DNA from: Xenorhabdus innexi
GTDB taxonomy: Bacteria; Pseudomonadota; Gammaproteobacteria; Enterobacterales; Enterobacteriaceae
Direction of reading: 5' to 3'
Assembly: GCF_002632485.1 (NCBI RefSeq)
Contig: NZ_NIBU01000013.1
Location: forward strand, 28,501 to 92,500
Length of the DNA stretch: 64,000 nt
This document shows positions 10,901 to 23,500 of the stretch, piece by piece (position 1 is the stretch's first letter; the number at the start of each line of letters is the position of its first letter). The notes under the pieces are model-generated. The model did no database searches. It was not told the DNA's origin and saw nothing but the letters and a program-made list of their open reading frames with translations. The position numbers and the translations under genes are program-made.

Positions 10901-11598
10901 AGATTATTGCCCTGCGATTGGTCATGCAGCCAGACAGCATAATCAGCATATTGAACGGGCAATGGAGGTAAAGCGATATCATGACCATCAAGAGCGGCGC
11001 GATAGAATTCTCCCAGTTCCCGCACCAGTACACCGGTCGACCAGCCGTCAGTAATAATATGGTGCAGAGTGAGTAATAAAATATGCTCGTTATCACTAAG
11101 ACGAAGTAATTTAGTGCGGATTAGCCGCTCTTGCGTAAAATCGAACGGAGTTTGTGCCTCGGTATCGATAAATTCAGTAATACGCTGGGAGTGCAGAGCC
11201 GGATCTGACTGACTCAGGTCGTGATAAGACAGGGTACAGCCGATATCCGCCGGATCAATGTGTTGACAGGGTTTTCCTTCTACTGAGACAAAACGGGTTC
11301 GCAGGCTTTCATGACGGGCAACCAAACGGTTAAGTGATACGGTCAGCGCATAGCGGTTAAGTTGACCGCTGAGGCGAAGTATCACAGGAAGATGATAGGC
11401 CAGACTGGCAGCCGGTTCGAACTGGCAGAGGAACCACAGCCGCTGTTGAGCGAAAGATAACGGTAATGGCTGATTACGATCCGCCGGTTTGATGACAGAT
11501 TGTTGCTGTTGGTATCCGCGGGATTTCAGTTGCTCCTCAAGCCTTTTCTCCAGAACCGCCCGTTTCAGATCATCAAGATTCATAGTAGTCCTTGTCAT
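4915..11598 (-). CDS. xabC: NRPS subunit 3, two modules (C-A-T-dualC/E-A-T)
   Basis: A 2227-residue synthetase that extends the peptide by two residues (8 and 9). It starts on the last base of the previous gene's stop (TAATG). A second ATG five codons later (11583, MNLDDLKRAV) has AAGGA six bases upstream and may be the true start. Order: N-terminal linker (1-40), LCL C domain with HHIITDG, A, carrier (GGHSL near 1059), dual C/E (HHLMQAQGD and HHLVSDH), A, carrier (near 2148). The C-terminal tail has the [19 protein letters not shown] linker also found at the end of the six-module subunit, suggesting the same docking mode at both junctions. Both A domains keep the A10 lysine (NGK-DR). No thioesterase is present, consistent with an internal subunit. 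Confidence 0.95.
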   Translation of the reverse strand: MTRTTMNLDDLKRAVLEKRLEEQLKSRGYQQQQSVIKPADRNQPLPLSFAQQRLWFLCQFEPAASLAYHLPVILRLSGQLNRYALTVSLNRLVARHESLRTRFVSVEGKPCQHIDPADIGCTLSYHDLSQSDPALHSQRITEFIDTEAQTPFDFTQERLIRTKLLRLSDNEHILLLTLHHIITDGWSTGVLVRELGEFYRAALDGHDIALPPLPVQYADYAVWLHDQSQGNNLAKQRDFWNEQLRNAPPLLTLPTDRVRPAVQSYTGGKVSFHLESTLLASLKELGKRHNSTLFMTMLTAWSIVLSRLSGQDDIIIGTPVANRPHHELEGLIGFFVNTLALRVTFSNDMSVADLLTQIRQRSLAAYAHQDLPFEQVVEVLQPERSLSYSPIFQVMMALNNTPAQEFTLPGLQLTPIEQERRGAHFDLTLSLNEIETGLAGDLEYAADLFDHSTVERMVVYLTNVLTEMADDVSQPVNTLPMLPDSERQQLLVNFNATHDDFPREALIHQLFEAQVLQRPDAIAVSYEGRTLSYRELNCHANRLAHHLLALGIRPDEPVAICAERSPELIIGLLAILKAGGAYLPLDPNYPAERLRYMLEDARPAALLTQTAWSDKLDTFMPVVLLDNLLNEQETPLAAYSTRNLDVQASGLTSHNLAYIIYTSGSTGQPKGVMVEHRNVLHLVINNHFSDITPDDCIAHCANISFDAATWEVWSALVHGARLQLIAENTLLQPKRFSDFLLSEGVTALFLTTSLFSQYANLIAPVLSGLRYLLFGGEQADPLAAIRLRATYPPRYLLNMYGPTETTTFATAYEIPFTKTGSAESEIKIPIGSPTANTQIYILDQHRQPVPFGVTGEIYIAGEGVSRGYLNRPDLTAERFRPDPFSSMPDARMYKTGDLGRWLPDGNIDYLGRNDFQVKIRGFRIELGEIEKRLSQCDGVQKALVLAREEAGDKETGSQKRLIAYIQPLPDMKPEPTELRQQLARHLADYMLPSAFVMLDNFPLTSNGKTDRDALPAPDASAFVARVYESPTGQTETALAQIWQKLLGVEQIGRHDHFFELGGHSLMIVSLIEELRCIGWSLDIRNVFSTPVLAEMAQALRRGTDSFVVPENLIPENCAAIVPEMLPLVTLSQAQIDAITETVSGGAGNVQDIYPLSPLQEGILFHHLMQAQGDTYLLQSLLVFDSRERLDNFLAALQQVINRHDILRTSLFWQGLEHPVQVVWRQAPLAINLFTPTSDENIQAQLLAHTDPRQHRMELTRAPLFTADIAHDMTQNEWLLVLRFHHLVSDHVTLELIFAEIGLLLQEKTALPAVLPYRNFIARTLSVPLSEHEDYFRTRLADIDAPTAPFGILSISKPSMPDNEPEAEQHEARLSLSPALSGAIRALSRELKINPSILFHVAWAQVLAYTSNRDNVVFGSVLSGRLQGGAGADQILGMFINTLPVRVSLADRSVHTVVQETYQDLITLLEHEQAPLTLAQSCSGVDHSIPLFSTLLNYRHSQVSEAETTDNSWSGMRVIAAKEGTNYPITLSVDDLGTDFRLSAHTVTGIDPVRITRYLQTALSGLVDALTHQPQQLILHVPILPEAERQQLLVTFNATQTDFPQDRLIHQLFEAQVLQRSDAVALTYEDQTVSYEELNQRANRLAHYLITLGVRPDDRVAICAERSPELIVSLLAILKAGGAYVPLDPAYPTERLTFMLEDATPVVLLAQSALLDKLPDTVPVFVLDAADTSLSTQPADNPDTQALGLTSRNLAYVLYTSGSTGQPKGVMVEHIGVNRLVINNHYADINVNDCVAHCANTAFDASTWEIWSALLNGGRLHIVSQSVLLDPPRFRDALISGKVTALWLTAGLFNEYLNTLRPLFGQLRYLLVGGDVLDPIKIQQVQLAESRPVHLINGYGPTETTTFAATYEIASPVDAAQTIPIGRPIANTRIYILNSRGQPVPVGVAGEIYIAGNGVARGYLNNPELTAERFMADPFSAVPASRMYKTGDLGCWRSDGNIEYLGRNDSQIKLRGFRIEPGEIETRLTQCHGVREAVVLSRADSSGQKQLVAYLLTQSGAELNPAELRQQLSLHLADYMLPSAFITLETFPLTPNGKLDRQALPAPDISAVVAHQYEAPNGEEEEILAQIWQSLLGLERVGRHDNFFELGGHSLMVGQLATRIQHEFLIDIPIASLFLSPRLADQAEIIFTAQREAVGQSDIESLEDSLDSMSAEELMAMLGGEGDK
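5060..8250 (-). other. NRPS module 9: dual C/E - A (Val-like) - T
   Basis: Dual C/E signatures HHLMQAQGD and HHLVSDH. The A-domain pocket from [22 protein letters not shown] and [11 protein letters not shown] reads D-A-W-W-L-G-G-T-F-K, two changes from the classical Val code D-A-F-W-I-G-G-T-F-K and identical to module 3. The residue stays L because an LCL domain follows in the next subunit. Confidence 0.75.
8320..11480 (-). other. NRPS module 8: LCL C - A (Ile/Val-like) - T
   Basis: C motif HHIITDG, carrier GGHSL. The A-domain pocket from [22 protein letters not shown] and [11 protein letters not shown] reads D-A-W-F-L-G-M-T-F-K, one change from module 5. The nearest code I remember is the Ile code D-A-F-F-Y-G-I-T-F-K; Leu or Val cannot be excluded. 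A dual C/E domain follows, so D is predicted. Confidence 0.7.
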
Positions 11599-14500
11599 TA
11601 TTTGCTGTCTCCGCCGCTCTCTTTTTTGTAGGAATCGCTTTCGCCTAAAATCGCCATTAACTCTTCTGCTGACATTGAATCAAGGTCACTCTGGAGTGAC
11701 TCAATATCGTTTTCGCCAATAGCACTCATTTGCGCCGACAGGATGAGTTCGGCCTGTTCTGTCAATTTTGGTGAGACAAACAGCGCAGTGAGGGGAACAT
11801 CGACCATAAACTGGTTTTTTATGCGCGTTATCAGCCGGACCACCATCAATGAGTGACCACCCAGTTCGAAGAAACTGTCGTGACGGCTGATGCGGGGCAG
11901 CCCTAAAAGTTCCTGCCAGATCTGCGCCAGAATGGTTTCTATTCTTCCCTGTGGAGCCTCATAGCAATGCGTTACCACTGCTGACATTTCAGGGGCCGGT
12001 AACGATTTGCGATCCAGTTTGCCGTTGGGTGTCAGAGGGAAAGCCGCCAGCACAACGTATGCGCTGGGCAGCATATATTCCGCGAGGTGTTCTGCGAGCT
12101 GGCGGCGCAGAACAGCAGGGTCAAGCTCAACGCCATTCTGAGGCTGGAGATAAGCGACGAGGCGTTTATTGTCTCCGGTGTTTTCATAAGCAGCTTCATC
12201 AGCGCTCTCTTCACGCAGAAGCACCACGGCTTCACGCACACCGTGACACTGCTCAAGTCTTGCCTCGATTTCACCCGGTTCGATACGGAAACCGCGTAAT
12301 TTGATTTGAGTATCATTACGACCGAGATACTCAATATTACCGTTCGGCAGCCAGCGCCCCAGATCGCCGGTCCGGTACATACGGGCATCCGGTGCCGAAG
12401 AAAACGGGTCAGTGAGGAAACGTTCCTGAGTCAATTCAGGGCGATTCAGATAACCACGGGCAACTCCCAGACCGGCGATATAAATCTCTCCGCTCACACC
12501 AAAAGGAGTCGGTTGTCCGTATTCATCAAGAATATAGATCCGGGTATTGGAAATTGGTCGTCCGATAGGGATGGAACGGGTTATATCAACCGGTGACGGG
12601 ATCAGATAGGTCGCAGCAAATGTTGTGGTTTCTGTCGGGCCGTAGCCGTTGATTAATGCCGCCGGTTGTGAATCAGCCAGTTTAACTTCCCGTATTTTCT
12701 GCGGATCAAGAACATCACCACCCACAATTAAGTAACGTAACTGCCCGAACAGCGGTTTGAGAATATCGAGGTATTCATTGAATAAGCCTGCTGTTAGCCA
12801 GAGTGCAGTCACCCGCTCTTTAATCAGTGAATCACAGAAACGTGCCGGATCGAGTAATACAGATTGAGGAACAATGTGCAGGCGTGCCCCGTTGAGCAGG
12901 GCCGACCAGACTTCCCATGTTGAGGCATCGAAAGCAATATTGGCACAGTGAGCCACACAGTCATCAGGCCGGATCTCAGAAAAACCATTATCAATAATCA
13001 GGCGCAGTACATTACGATGCTCAACCATGACCCCTTTCGGCAGACCGGTTGAACCGGAGGTATAGATCACATAGGCCAGATGGTGTGGCCGCAGATTCAG
13101 TGCCTGTGAATTGGGATTATCAAACGGTTGCTCTGACAGAAGCGATGCCAGTGTGTCTATCTCCACAATTGGTGTGGATATTTTTGCTGCGGAGCGGGAT
13201 AATTTTCCGGCCTGTGATGCCTGAGTCAGTAAGGCTACAGGGGTTGAATCTTCCAGCATGTAAGCCAGCCGTTCGCTCGGGTAGGCCGGATCTAACGGAA
13301 CGTAAGCACCACCAGCTTTGAGAATGGCGAGCAGGCTGATAATCAGCTCTGGGCTGCGTTCGAGACAGACGGCTATCCGATCATCGGGTTTTACCCCCAG
13401 AGCAATCAAATAATGAGCGAGCTGATTAGCTCTGCGGTTCAGCTCGCTGTAACTCAGCGTCTGCCCGGCAAATACGATGGCTGTGCCAGCAGGATCACGG
13501 GCTGATTGCGCCTCAACTAACTGATGTATCAGCATGTTGTGCGGTAATGCCACCTGAGTATCGTTGAGATCGGTCAGCAACTGCTTCCGCTCTGAGGCTG
13601 GCAGAATGGGTATATCCTGCATCAATTGCTGCGGGTCATCAGTCAGCGCCGCGAGCAGGCCGCGAATGGCAGTGAGCAGATAAGTGGTGATTCTGTCCGG
13701 ATCAATACCGGTTATTGTCTGTGAGGTTATCCGAAATCCGCTGCCCAAATCATCTACTGACAGCGTGATTGGATAGTTGGTGCGCTCCTCTGCGGTGAGA
13801 ATACGAATACCTTCCCATACGGTGTTATCAGCGGTTTCTGCCGACTGGCTGTGGCGATAATTCAGTAATGTACTGAACAGCGGGACGGACTGAGGAACGC
13901 CGCTGCATTGTTGTGCCAGTACCAGCGGTGCCTGTTCGTGTTCCAGCAGCAGCATTAAATCGTGGAACGTGTCCTGCACAACGTTCTGCACACAACAATT
14001 GTTTACAGAAATCCGCATTGGTAATGTGTTGATAAACATCCCCAATACCCGCTCAGCGCCTGCGCCTCCCTGAAGCCGTCCTAACAGTACGGAGCCGAAA
14101 ACGACATCATCACGCCCGCTGGTTTTTGCCAGAACCTGCGCCCATGCCACATGGAACAGAACACTCGGGCTGATCCCCAGATGACGCGCCTGAGTGCGGA
14201 TCGCTTCTGCCAGCTCAGGGGCAATCATCAGACAGGATTCAGCTACCGATTCGCCGTTAGTCTGTACTTTAAGCACACCAAACGGCGCGGTTGGCTCACT
14301 GATGTCAGCCAGCCGACTGCGGAAATACGCTTCATGCTCCGATTCCGGCACGCTGAGTGTACGGGCGATAAAATCACGATAGGGCAGAATTGCGGGCAAT
14401 GTTTGAGTATTACCCTGCAAGAACTGCGCAATTTCAGCGAAAATCAGCTCCAGCGTCATATGGTCACTGACCAGATGATGAAAACGCAGCGCCAACAGCC

Positions 14501-17500
14501 ATTCGTTTTGTGCCGGATCGTAAGCAATATCTGCGGTGAACAGCGGCGCCTGATTGAGATTAATACGATGTTTGCGGGGATCGGTATGCTCTTTGAGTTG
14601 GCTGACAACATCGCTTTCTGCGGTTGGGGTGAAAACATTCACACTCAGCGCCGCCTGACGCCAGACAACCTGAACAGGGTGAGCCAGATCCTGCCAGTAT
14701 GCTGCGGTGCGTAAAATATCATGCCGGTCGATAACCTGTTGCAGTGCTGCCAGAAACGCATCAAGGCGTTCACGGCTAGCAAAAGCCAGCAGACTTTGCA
14801 GCAGATAATTATCACCCTGTGTCTGTAACAGATGATGGAACAAAATACCTTCCTGCAACGGCGACAATGGGTAGATATCCTGCACATTAGCCGCTCCGTC
14901 GGGAACGGTGGCGACAATCGCATCGATTTCTGCCTGGGAAAGTTCAACCAAAGGCAGCATGTCCGGTGTGATAAACCGGCAATCTTCAGGAATGCGGTTA
15001 GGCGGCACTATAAAGGTATCTTGGATATCACACTGAATAGCCTGCGCCATATCCGCAAGGACAGGTGAAATAAATACGCTGCGAACATCCAGTTGCCAGC
15101 CGATATGACGTAACTCTTCGATCAGGCTGACAATCATCAGGGAATGCCCGCCCAATTCAAAGAAGTGATCGTGACGACCAACCCGCTCCAGCCGTAACAG
15201 GCGCTGCCAGATTTGTGCCAGCACGGTTTCTGTTTCACCCATCGGCGGAGAATAGTGGCGTGAAACAACCGCAGACGAGTCAGGGGCAGGCAGTGCCCGT
15301 TGATCCAGTTTGCCGTTGGGTGTTAACGGGAAAGCATCGAGAGTGACAAACGCACTGGGCAGCATGTAATCGGCCAGATGCTTCGTCAGTTGCTGACGCA
15401 GCTCTGCCGGATCGAGTCTGGCATCAGGCTGAGGCAGCAGATAGGCCACCAGTTGTTTTTGCTGTGAGGCGTCTTCACGGGCAATCACTACCGCTTCACG
15501 GACGCCGGAGCACTGTTCAAGCCGCGCTTCAATTTCCCCCAGTTCAATGCGGAAACCGCGTATTTTGACCTGAAAATCATTACGACCGAGATATTCGATA
15601 TTGCCGTCCGGCAACCAGCGGCCTAAATCGCCGGTTTTGTACATCCGCATATTGGCTTTACCAGCGAACGGATCTGGCAGAAAACGCTCTGCGGTCAGTT
15701 CAGGTCGGTTCAGATACCCACGGGCAACACCGGCACCGGCGATATAAAGTTCACCCGCAACGCCCAGCGGGGCAGGCTGACCATAAGCGTCCAGAATATA
15801 GATGCGTAAATCGTCCAGAGGCTGACCAATCAGACTGCCGCGCCCTGAATGGATATCCGCTTCACTCAGCTCACGATAGGTTGCGTGAACAGTGATCTCA
15901 GTGATGCCGTACATATTGACCAGACGGGTCTGCGCGGTAGGATTGCGGTCAACCCACGGGATAAGGGTATGCAGTTCTAATGCTTCACCGCCGAATATGA
16001 TGCAGCGTAGTGTATGCTGTTGCGGCTGAGCATGTTGAGCCGCAATCAGCGGACGGAAGGCACTGGGAGTCTGGTTCAGAATAGTGACCTGCTCACGGCA
16101 CAGTAATTCATAGAAGCTCTGTGGCGAACGGGCACATTCAGCCGGAATAACCACCAGCCGCCCGCCGTAAGCCAGTGCTCCCCACAATTCCCAGACTGAG
16201 AAATCGAAGGCGAAGGAGTGGAACAGCGTCCAGACATCGTTGTGATCAAACCGGAATCGCGCCTGCGTTGCCGCCAGCAGTCGGGTAACGTTGGTGTGCT
16301 CAACCATCACTCCTTTCGGTTTACCGGTCGAGCCGGAGGTGTAAATCACATAAGCCGGATGATGCGGTGTCAGACCTGATTTTTGTACTTCAGGGTTATC
16401 GGATACGATATTGGCGGCATCCAGTAAAACCTTATCCAATAAAACCATAGGTAAAGCACTGGTGAGCTTTTCAGTCAGAGCGGCCTGAACTACGATGGCG
16501 GCAGGATCAGAGTCCTCCAGCATATAAGCCAGCCGCTCGGCAGGATAAGCCGGGTCAAGCGGGATATAAGCACCTCCGGCCTTGAGAATAGCCAGCAGGC
16601 CGATCACCATTTCCAGACTCCGCTCAACACAAATTGCCACCCGATCCCCCGGTTGCACACCCAGCGTAATCAGATAATGCGCCAGATAGTTGGCACGTTG
16701 GTTTAACTCCCCGTAGTGGAGTTTCCGGCCTTCGAATATCACGGCAATCGCATCAGGACGCTGTTCGGCCTGCGCTTCAAATAGCTGATGGAGCAGGGCA
16801 TCATTGGGGTAGTCAACCTGATGAGCATTGAACTCCGTCAGCAGTTGCTGCCGTTCCGAGTCAGGCAGCATAGGCAGAGCCGCAGCCAGTTGTGCTTCAT
16901 CTGCCACCATGGTGTTCAGGACATTGGTGAGATAACCCACCATGCGTTCAATGGTTGTCGCATCGAATAACGCAGTGGCGTAGCTCAGTTCACCCACCAG
17001 ACCCGCTTCGGTTTCTGTTAATGACAGCGTTAAATCGAAATGTGCACTGTGATGCACTGATTCCATCGCCGTGAATTGTAAATCCGGCAATGTCAGTGTC
17101 TGGGGAGGTGTATTGTTCAGGGCCAGCATGACCTGAAAAATCGGGCTGTAACTCAGGTTGCGTTCAGGCTGTAAGGCTTCCACCACCTGCTCAAACGGCA
17201 GATCCTGATGGGCATAGGCAGCCAGCGTTTGTTGCCGGATTTGTGAGAGTAAATCGGCAATACTGACAGAACCATCCAGCCTGACACGCAGTGCCAGCGT
17301 ATTCACAAAGAAGCCGATCAGTCCTTCCAGTTCCTGATGCTGACGGTTGGCAACCGGTGTGCCGATAACAATATCATCCTGCCCGCTCAGCCGTGCCAGC
17401 ACGATACTCCATGCAGTCAGCACGGTCATAAACAGTGTGCTGTTATGGCGCTGTCCGAGTGTTTTCAGCGAAGTCAGTAAGGCGGCATCAAAGTTAACCG

Positions 17501-20500
17501 GTACTCTGCCACCGATGAAACTCTGTGCCGCAGGGCGGGGCCGATCAGTAGGAAGCGTCAACAGAGCGGGGGCATCGCTGAGCTGGCGACACCAGAATTC
17601 CCGCTGCGTGTTAAGTGCGGCTTCATGCAGATTATCACGCTGCCAGACGGCATAATCTGCGTACTGAACCGACAACGGAGGTAATGGATCCAGTTGATCG
17701 TCAAGGGCTGCGCGATAAAGCACACCCATTTCATGCAGCAGAACGCCGACAGACCAGCCGTCAGAGATAATATGGTGCTGAGTGATCAACAATACATGTT
17801 CGTCATCCGCCAGTTGCAGTAAATGACCACGGATCAGCGAACCCTGAGTAAAATCAAACGGCAGGCCGGTTTCTGCCGAGGCAATGTCTGTAATACGGCG
17901 GGTCTGTTCATCTGCGGTTAATGCGCGCAGATCCTGACAGACAAGCGCAAATCCGCTATCAGCGGGATCGATTTGCTGACAGGGCTGGCCTGCGGCAAGT
18001 ACAAAGCGGGTACGCAGGGTTTCGTGTCGGGCAACCAGATTATCGAGTGAACGGCGCAGGGCCTGATGACTGAGATGACCGTTCAGGCGCAGTGCCAGCG
18101 GGATGTGGTAAGCCAGACTGGCAGTCGGATCGAGTTGCCCCAAGAACCACAGGCGCTGTTGCGCAAAGGAAAGCGGCAGAGGCTGGCTTCTGTCAGCGGC
18201 CGGAATAGTGATTTGCGTGGTTGTCTCGACAGCGGCAAGTCCCTGAGCCAAATCCGTCAGGCGCGGTTGGTCAAACAGTTGTTGCAGCGGTAATTCCCGT
18301 GCCAGTACCTGACGGATACGGGCTGAAAGCTGAACAGCCAGCAGTGAATGCCCGCCCAGTTCAAAGAAGTGGTCATGACGACCGACTCGTTCCAGTCCCA
18401 GCAGATCCTGCCAGATTCGGGCTAATGCGATTTCAGTTTCACCGACCGGTGCTTCATAGTCGCGGGTTATCACTGCCGAAGCATCAGGAATAGGCAGAGC
18501 CTGACGATCCAGTTTTCCATTGGGCGTCAGCGGGAAGCTATCCAGCATGACAAAAGCACTGGGCAGCATATAGTCAGCAAGGTGCTGGGCAAGCTGACGG
18601 CGTAGTTCCGCAGGAAGCAGCTCAGTGCCTTCTTCGGCTCTCACGTAGGCAACCAGCCGTTTCTGATTAGGCTCGTCCTGCCGGATCAGTATCACCGCTT
18701 CGCGTACACCATGACACTGTACCAGTCTGGCTTCGATTTCCCCCAGTTCGATACGGAAACCCCGTAGCTTGACCTGAAAATCATTGCGGCCGAGGTACTC
18801 GATATTGCCGTCCGGCAGCCAGCGGCCGAGATCACCAGATTTGTACATCCGTGCATCCGGTTCTGAAGAGAACGGGTTATTCAGGAAACGTTCGGCAGTC
18901 AGTTCAGGCCGGTTCAGATAACCACGGGCAACACCGGCTCCGGCAATATAAATTTCACCGGAAACGCCGACAGCAACCGGACGCTTCTGTCTGTCCAGAA
19001 TATAGATTTGCCTGTTAGCGATAGGGTGCCCGATAGGGATTTTTATTTCGCCTTCACCGGCTTTCTCTGCTATCAGTGGTACTTCATAAGCAGTGGCAAA
19101 GGTTGTGGTTTCCGTCGGCCCATAAACATGCAACAAATGTTGGGGTGGATATTCCGCCCGGAAACGAATGGCAGTACGGGTATCCGTCTGTTCTCCGCCG
19201 AACAGGAGGTAGCGCAGGCCCGATAATGCCGGTGCAATCAGGCTGGCATACTGGTTAAACAGTGCGGTAGTCAGGAACAGGGCAGTGACGTTTTCTGCTG
19301 ACAGGCAGTGACCAAATTGCTCAGGCTGTAACAGCGTTTTTTCCGGGATCAGCAGAATACGCGCACCGCAAGCCAGACCCGCCCAGACTTCCCATGTCGC
19401 AGCATCAAATGAGACGTTGGCACAGTGGGCAATACAGTCATCCGGCCCGATATCGGCAAAGCTATTGTCAATAATCAGGGAAACCACATTGCGGTGTTCA
19501 ACCATGACCCCTTTCGGCTGCCCGGTTGAGCCGGAGGTATAAATCACATAGGCCAGATGACGGGATGTCAGCCCTGATGCCTCAATCTCAGGATTATGGT
19601 TCGGGAACGATGCGGAACTGTCTGAACCATCGTCCAGCAAAATTACCGGCAGGGTGCTGTTAAGTCTGTTATGCCACTGAGTCTGAGTCAGTAAGGCCAC
19701 CGGAGCCGCATCCTCAAGCATATAAGCCAGCCGTTCAGCCGGATAGTTCGGGTCAAGCGGCAGATAAGCGCCACCGGCTTTGAGAATAGCAAGTAAACCA
19801 ATGACCATTTCCGGGCTGCGTTCAATACAGATGGCAACCCGATCATCCGGACGTACACCCAATGTCAGCAAATGATGTGCCAGCCGATTAGCGCGTTGGT
19901 TCAGTTCACGATAACTGAGCGCCTGCTCTTCAAAGATCACCGCAGTTGCATCGGGGCGCTGTAATGCCTGAATTTCGATGAGCTGGTGGATCAGCACATT
20001 CTGTGAGCATGAGTTTGGTGTCTCAGGAGAAAGAACGGGCTTGGTGTTGAATTCCACTAACAGCCGTTGCTGCTCTGATTCCGGTAAAACCGGAATATCC
20101 AGGATCTGTTTCTGTGGCTGATTAATTAAAGCATCCACCAGTCCTTTAATGGCGGTTGCCAGATAAGTGATGACCTGATCCGGTGAAATTCCTGTGACGG
20201 TCAGTGCGGTAAGCTGAAAATCATTGCCTAAGTCATCCACGGACAGGGTAATGGGGTAGTTAGTCCGTTCTTCGGCTGTCACCACCCGCATATCTGACCA
20301 GATGGTATCTATTTCATCCTGAGTCATTTGGCTGTGGCGGTAATTCAGTAACGCACTGAACAACGGCATCGGTTGTGCCACACCGCTGCACTGCTGCGCC
20401 AGTGTCAGCGGAGCCTGTTCGTGTTCCAGCAGCTCTGTCAGACGATGATAGGTGTCCTGTACAGTCTCCTGCACACTGCGATCCACCAGAGAAATGCGGA

Positions 20501-23500
20501 TTGGCAGCGTATTAACGAACATCCCCAGTATTTGTTCTGCGCCGGTGATGCCCTGCAAGCGCCCCAACAGGACTGAGCCAAAAACGACATCCTCGCGCCC
20601 GCTGGTGTGCGCCAGTACCTGTGCCCACGCAACATGGAACAGGACTCCGGGGCTGACTTTCAGACGACGCGCCTGAGAACGGATCGCTTCCGCCAGTCGC
20701 TTATCAAGTAAAATACGGGCTTTGGCAACGGGGTTTCTATTGTCTGACTGTTCACTATCCGGCAATTCATGGTCTTTAGGAATACGGTCTTCAGGAATAT
20801 GGCCTTTCGGCATGGTAAGAACGCCGAATGGTGCCGTCGGTTCGTCAATATCCGCCAGTTGTTCGCGGAAATAATCTTCATGCGCTGAAAGCGGTACATT
20901 CAGCGTTTGAGCGATAAAATTGCGATAAGGGACTGAAACAGGCAGCACATCGATATTTCCCAGCCGGATCTGAGCAATTTCGGCGAAGATCAGATCCAGT
21001 GTCAGATGGTCGCTGACCAGATGATGGAAACGCAGCGCCAGTAACCACTCATTCTGTGCCGTATCGTGGGCAATATCAGCCGCGAACAGCGGCGCGCGAG
21101 TCAGGTCGATACGGTGCCAGCGCGGATCGGTATGATTCCGTAACCGGGTTGGTATATCGCTCTCTGTTGCAGGAATAAGCGCGTTTACATGTAATTCATT
21201 TACAGTCAACAATGCCTGACGCCAGACCACCTGAACAGGTTGTGCTAAATCCTGCCAGTAAAGCGAGGTGCGCAGGATATCGTGGCGTTCAATCACCTGC
21301 TGCATGGCGTTCAGGAAGCTATCAAGATGGATGCGGGTATCAAAAGCAAGGGTGATATGTAATAAGTAATCATCACCCTGTGCCTGTAACAGATGATGGA
21401 ACAGAATACCTTCCTGTAACGGTGCCAGCGGATAGATATCCTGAACATTAGCCGTACCACCGGCAACACTGGCTGTGATAGCGTCAATTTCTGTCTGGGA
21501 CAGTGACACCAGCGGCAACATATCAGGCGTTATCTGCGTGCAGCCATCAGGGATACGGTTAGGCGGCACAACAAAAACATCGGCATCACGCCGCGCCACC
21601 TGTGCCATATCTGCAAGAACAGGAGATGAAAACACGCTGCGCACATCAAGCTGCCAGCCGTGTTTATACAGTTCCGCAATCAGGCTGACGATCATCAGTG
21701 AATGACCACCCAACGCAAAGAAGTGGTCATGGCGGCTGACTTGTTTCACACCTAATAACTGTTGCCAGATCCCGGCCAGAGTGGTTTCTACTTCACCAAT
21801 GGGAGCCTCATAGCGTTGTACGGCCAGAGCGGAGAAATCAGGCGCAGGTAGTGCCTGACGATCCAGTTTGCCATTGGGTGTCAGCGGGAATGCTTCAAGG
21901 GTAATGAAAGCCGCAGGCAGCATGTAATCGGCAAGGTGTTGCGCCAGTTGCTGACGCAGTTCCGCCGGAACCAGTTCAGTTTTCGTTTCTGACAGCAACT
22001 CCTCTGACAACAACTCCGGCAATAAATAGGCAACGAGACGCTTCTGTTGTGTTTCATCTTTGTGGATCAAAACCACCGCTTCACGCACTCCGGCACATTG
22101 TCTGAGCCGAGCCTCAATCTCTCCCAGTTCAATGCGGAAACCCCGCAGTTTGATTTGAAAATCATTGCGACCGAGGTACTCAATATTGCCGTCAGGACGC
22201 CAACGCCCCAGATCACCTGTCCGGTACATTCTGGCATCAGGATCGGTGGTGAATGGATCGGTGAGGAATCGCTCCGCTGTTAATTCTGGCCGATTCAGAT
22301 AACCACGGGCTACTCCCGCACCGGCAATGTAAATCTCTCCGGTGATACCAACCGGAACCGGCTGGGTGTTGGCATCAAGAATATAAACCCGGCTATTGGC
22401 AATCGGTCGGCCAATCGGTGGTGGCGTCTCTTCCCGATGATCACACGGGTAAAGCGTTGCACAGACAGTAATCTCCGTCGGCCCGTATGCATTGAGCATC
22501 TGCCGTCCTGCTGCCCAGCGTCTGACTAAACCCGGCGGGCAGGCTTCTCCGCCGACAAGTAGCATCTGTAATGTATCGGGCAGGGAATCCATTGCCGCCA
22601 GTGCGGTAGGTGACAGGAGCACATGGCTGATGGCATGGGCTTTCAGATAATCGGACAGGATTGCGCCGGGCAGAAGATCAGCTCGTTTCGCCAGATAGAG
22701 GCTGGCTCCCGCCAGTAGGGCCATGCCGCATTCCCAGAGACAGGCATCGAAACTGGCTGAGGCAAATTGCAGAATCCGGCTTTCAGGCGTGAGAGCCAGT
22801 GTATTTTGTTGGGTGAGGATCAGATTGCACAGGCTATGATGTTCAATCATTACGCCTTTCGACTGACCGGTTGAGCCGGAGGTATAAATGACGTAAGCCA
22901 GATGGCGGGATGTCAGCCCTAATAACTGAGCATCCGGATTATCGGTGCGCTGTGTTTTCAGTTTATCGGATAAACGGTCGAGTAAAACCATCGGCAATGT
23001 GCTGGCCGGAAATGTGCTGGCGAATTGATCAGCTAACTCAGTTGTGGTCAGTAAAGCGACCGGAGCGGCATCTTCCAGCATATAAGCCAGCCGCTCGGGC
23101 GGATAAGCCGGATCGAGCGGAACATAAGTGCCACCTGCTTTCAGCGTGGCGATCAGACCAATCACCATTTCCGGGCTGCGCTCAGTGTAAAGAGCGACCC
23201 GATCATCCGGCTGCACTCCCAGCGCCAGTAAATGATGCGCTAACTGATTGGATTTCTGGTTCAGCTCATGGTAGCTCATTGTCTGATTTTCACAGACTAC
23301 GGCAATGGCATCAGGACGTTGCAATACCTGCTTTTCAAATAGCTGGTGGATAAGCACATTCTGCGGGCTGTCGGTTTGTGGCAGATCTGTATGTAAAAAA
23401 GTAGCCTGAGTCGCGTTGAAATCTATCAATAGTTGCTGCCGTTCTGACTCCGGCAACATCGGCAGCGTGGTAATGCACTGAGTTTCATCCGCTGCCATCG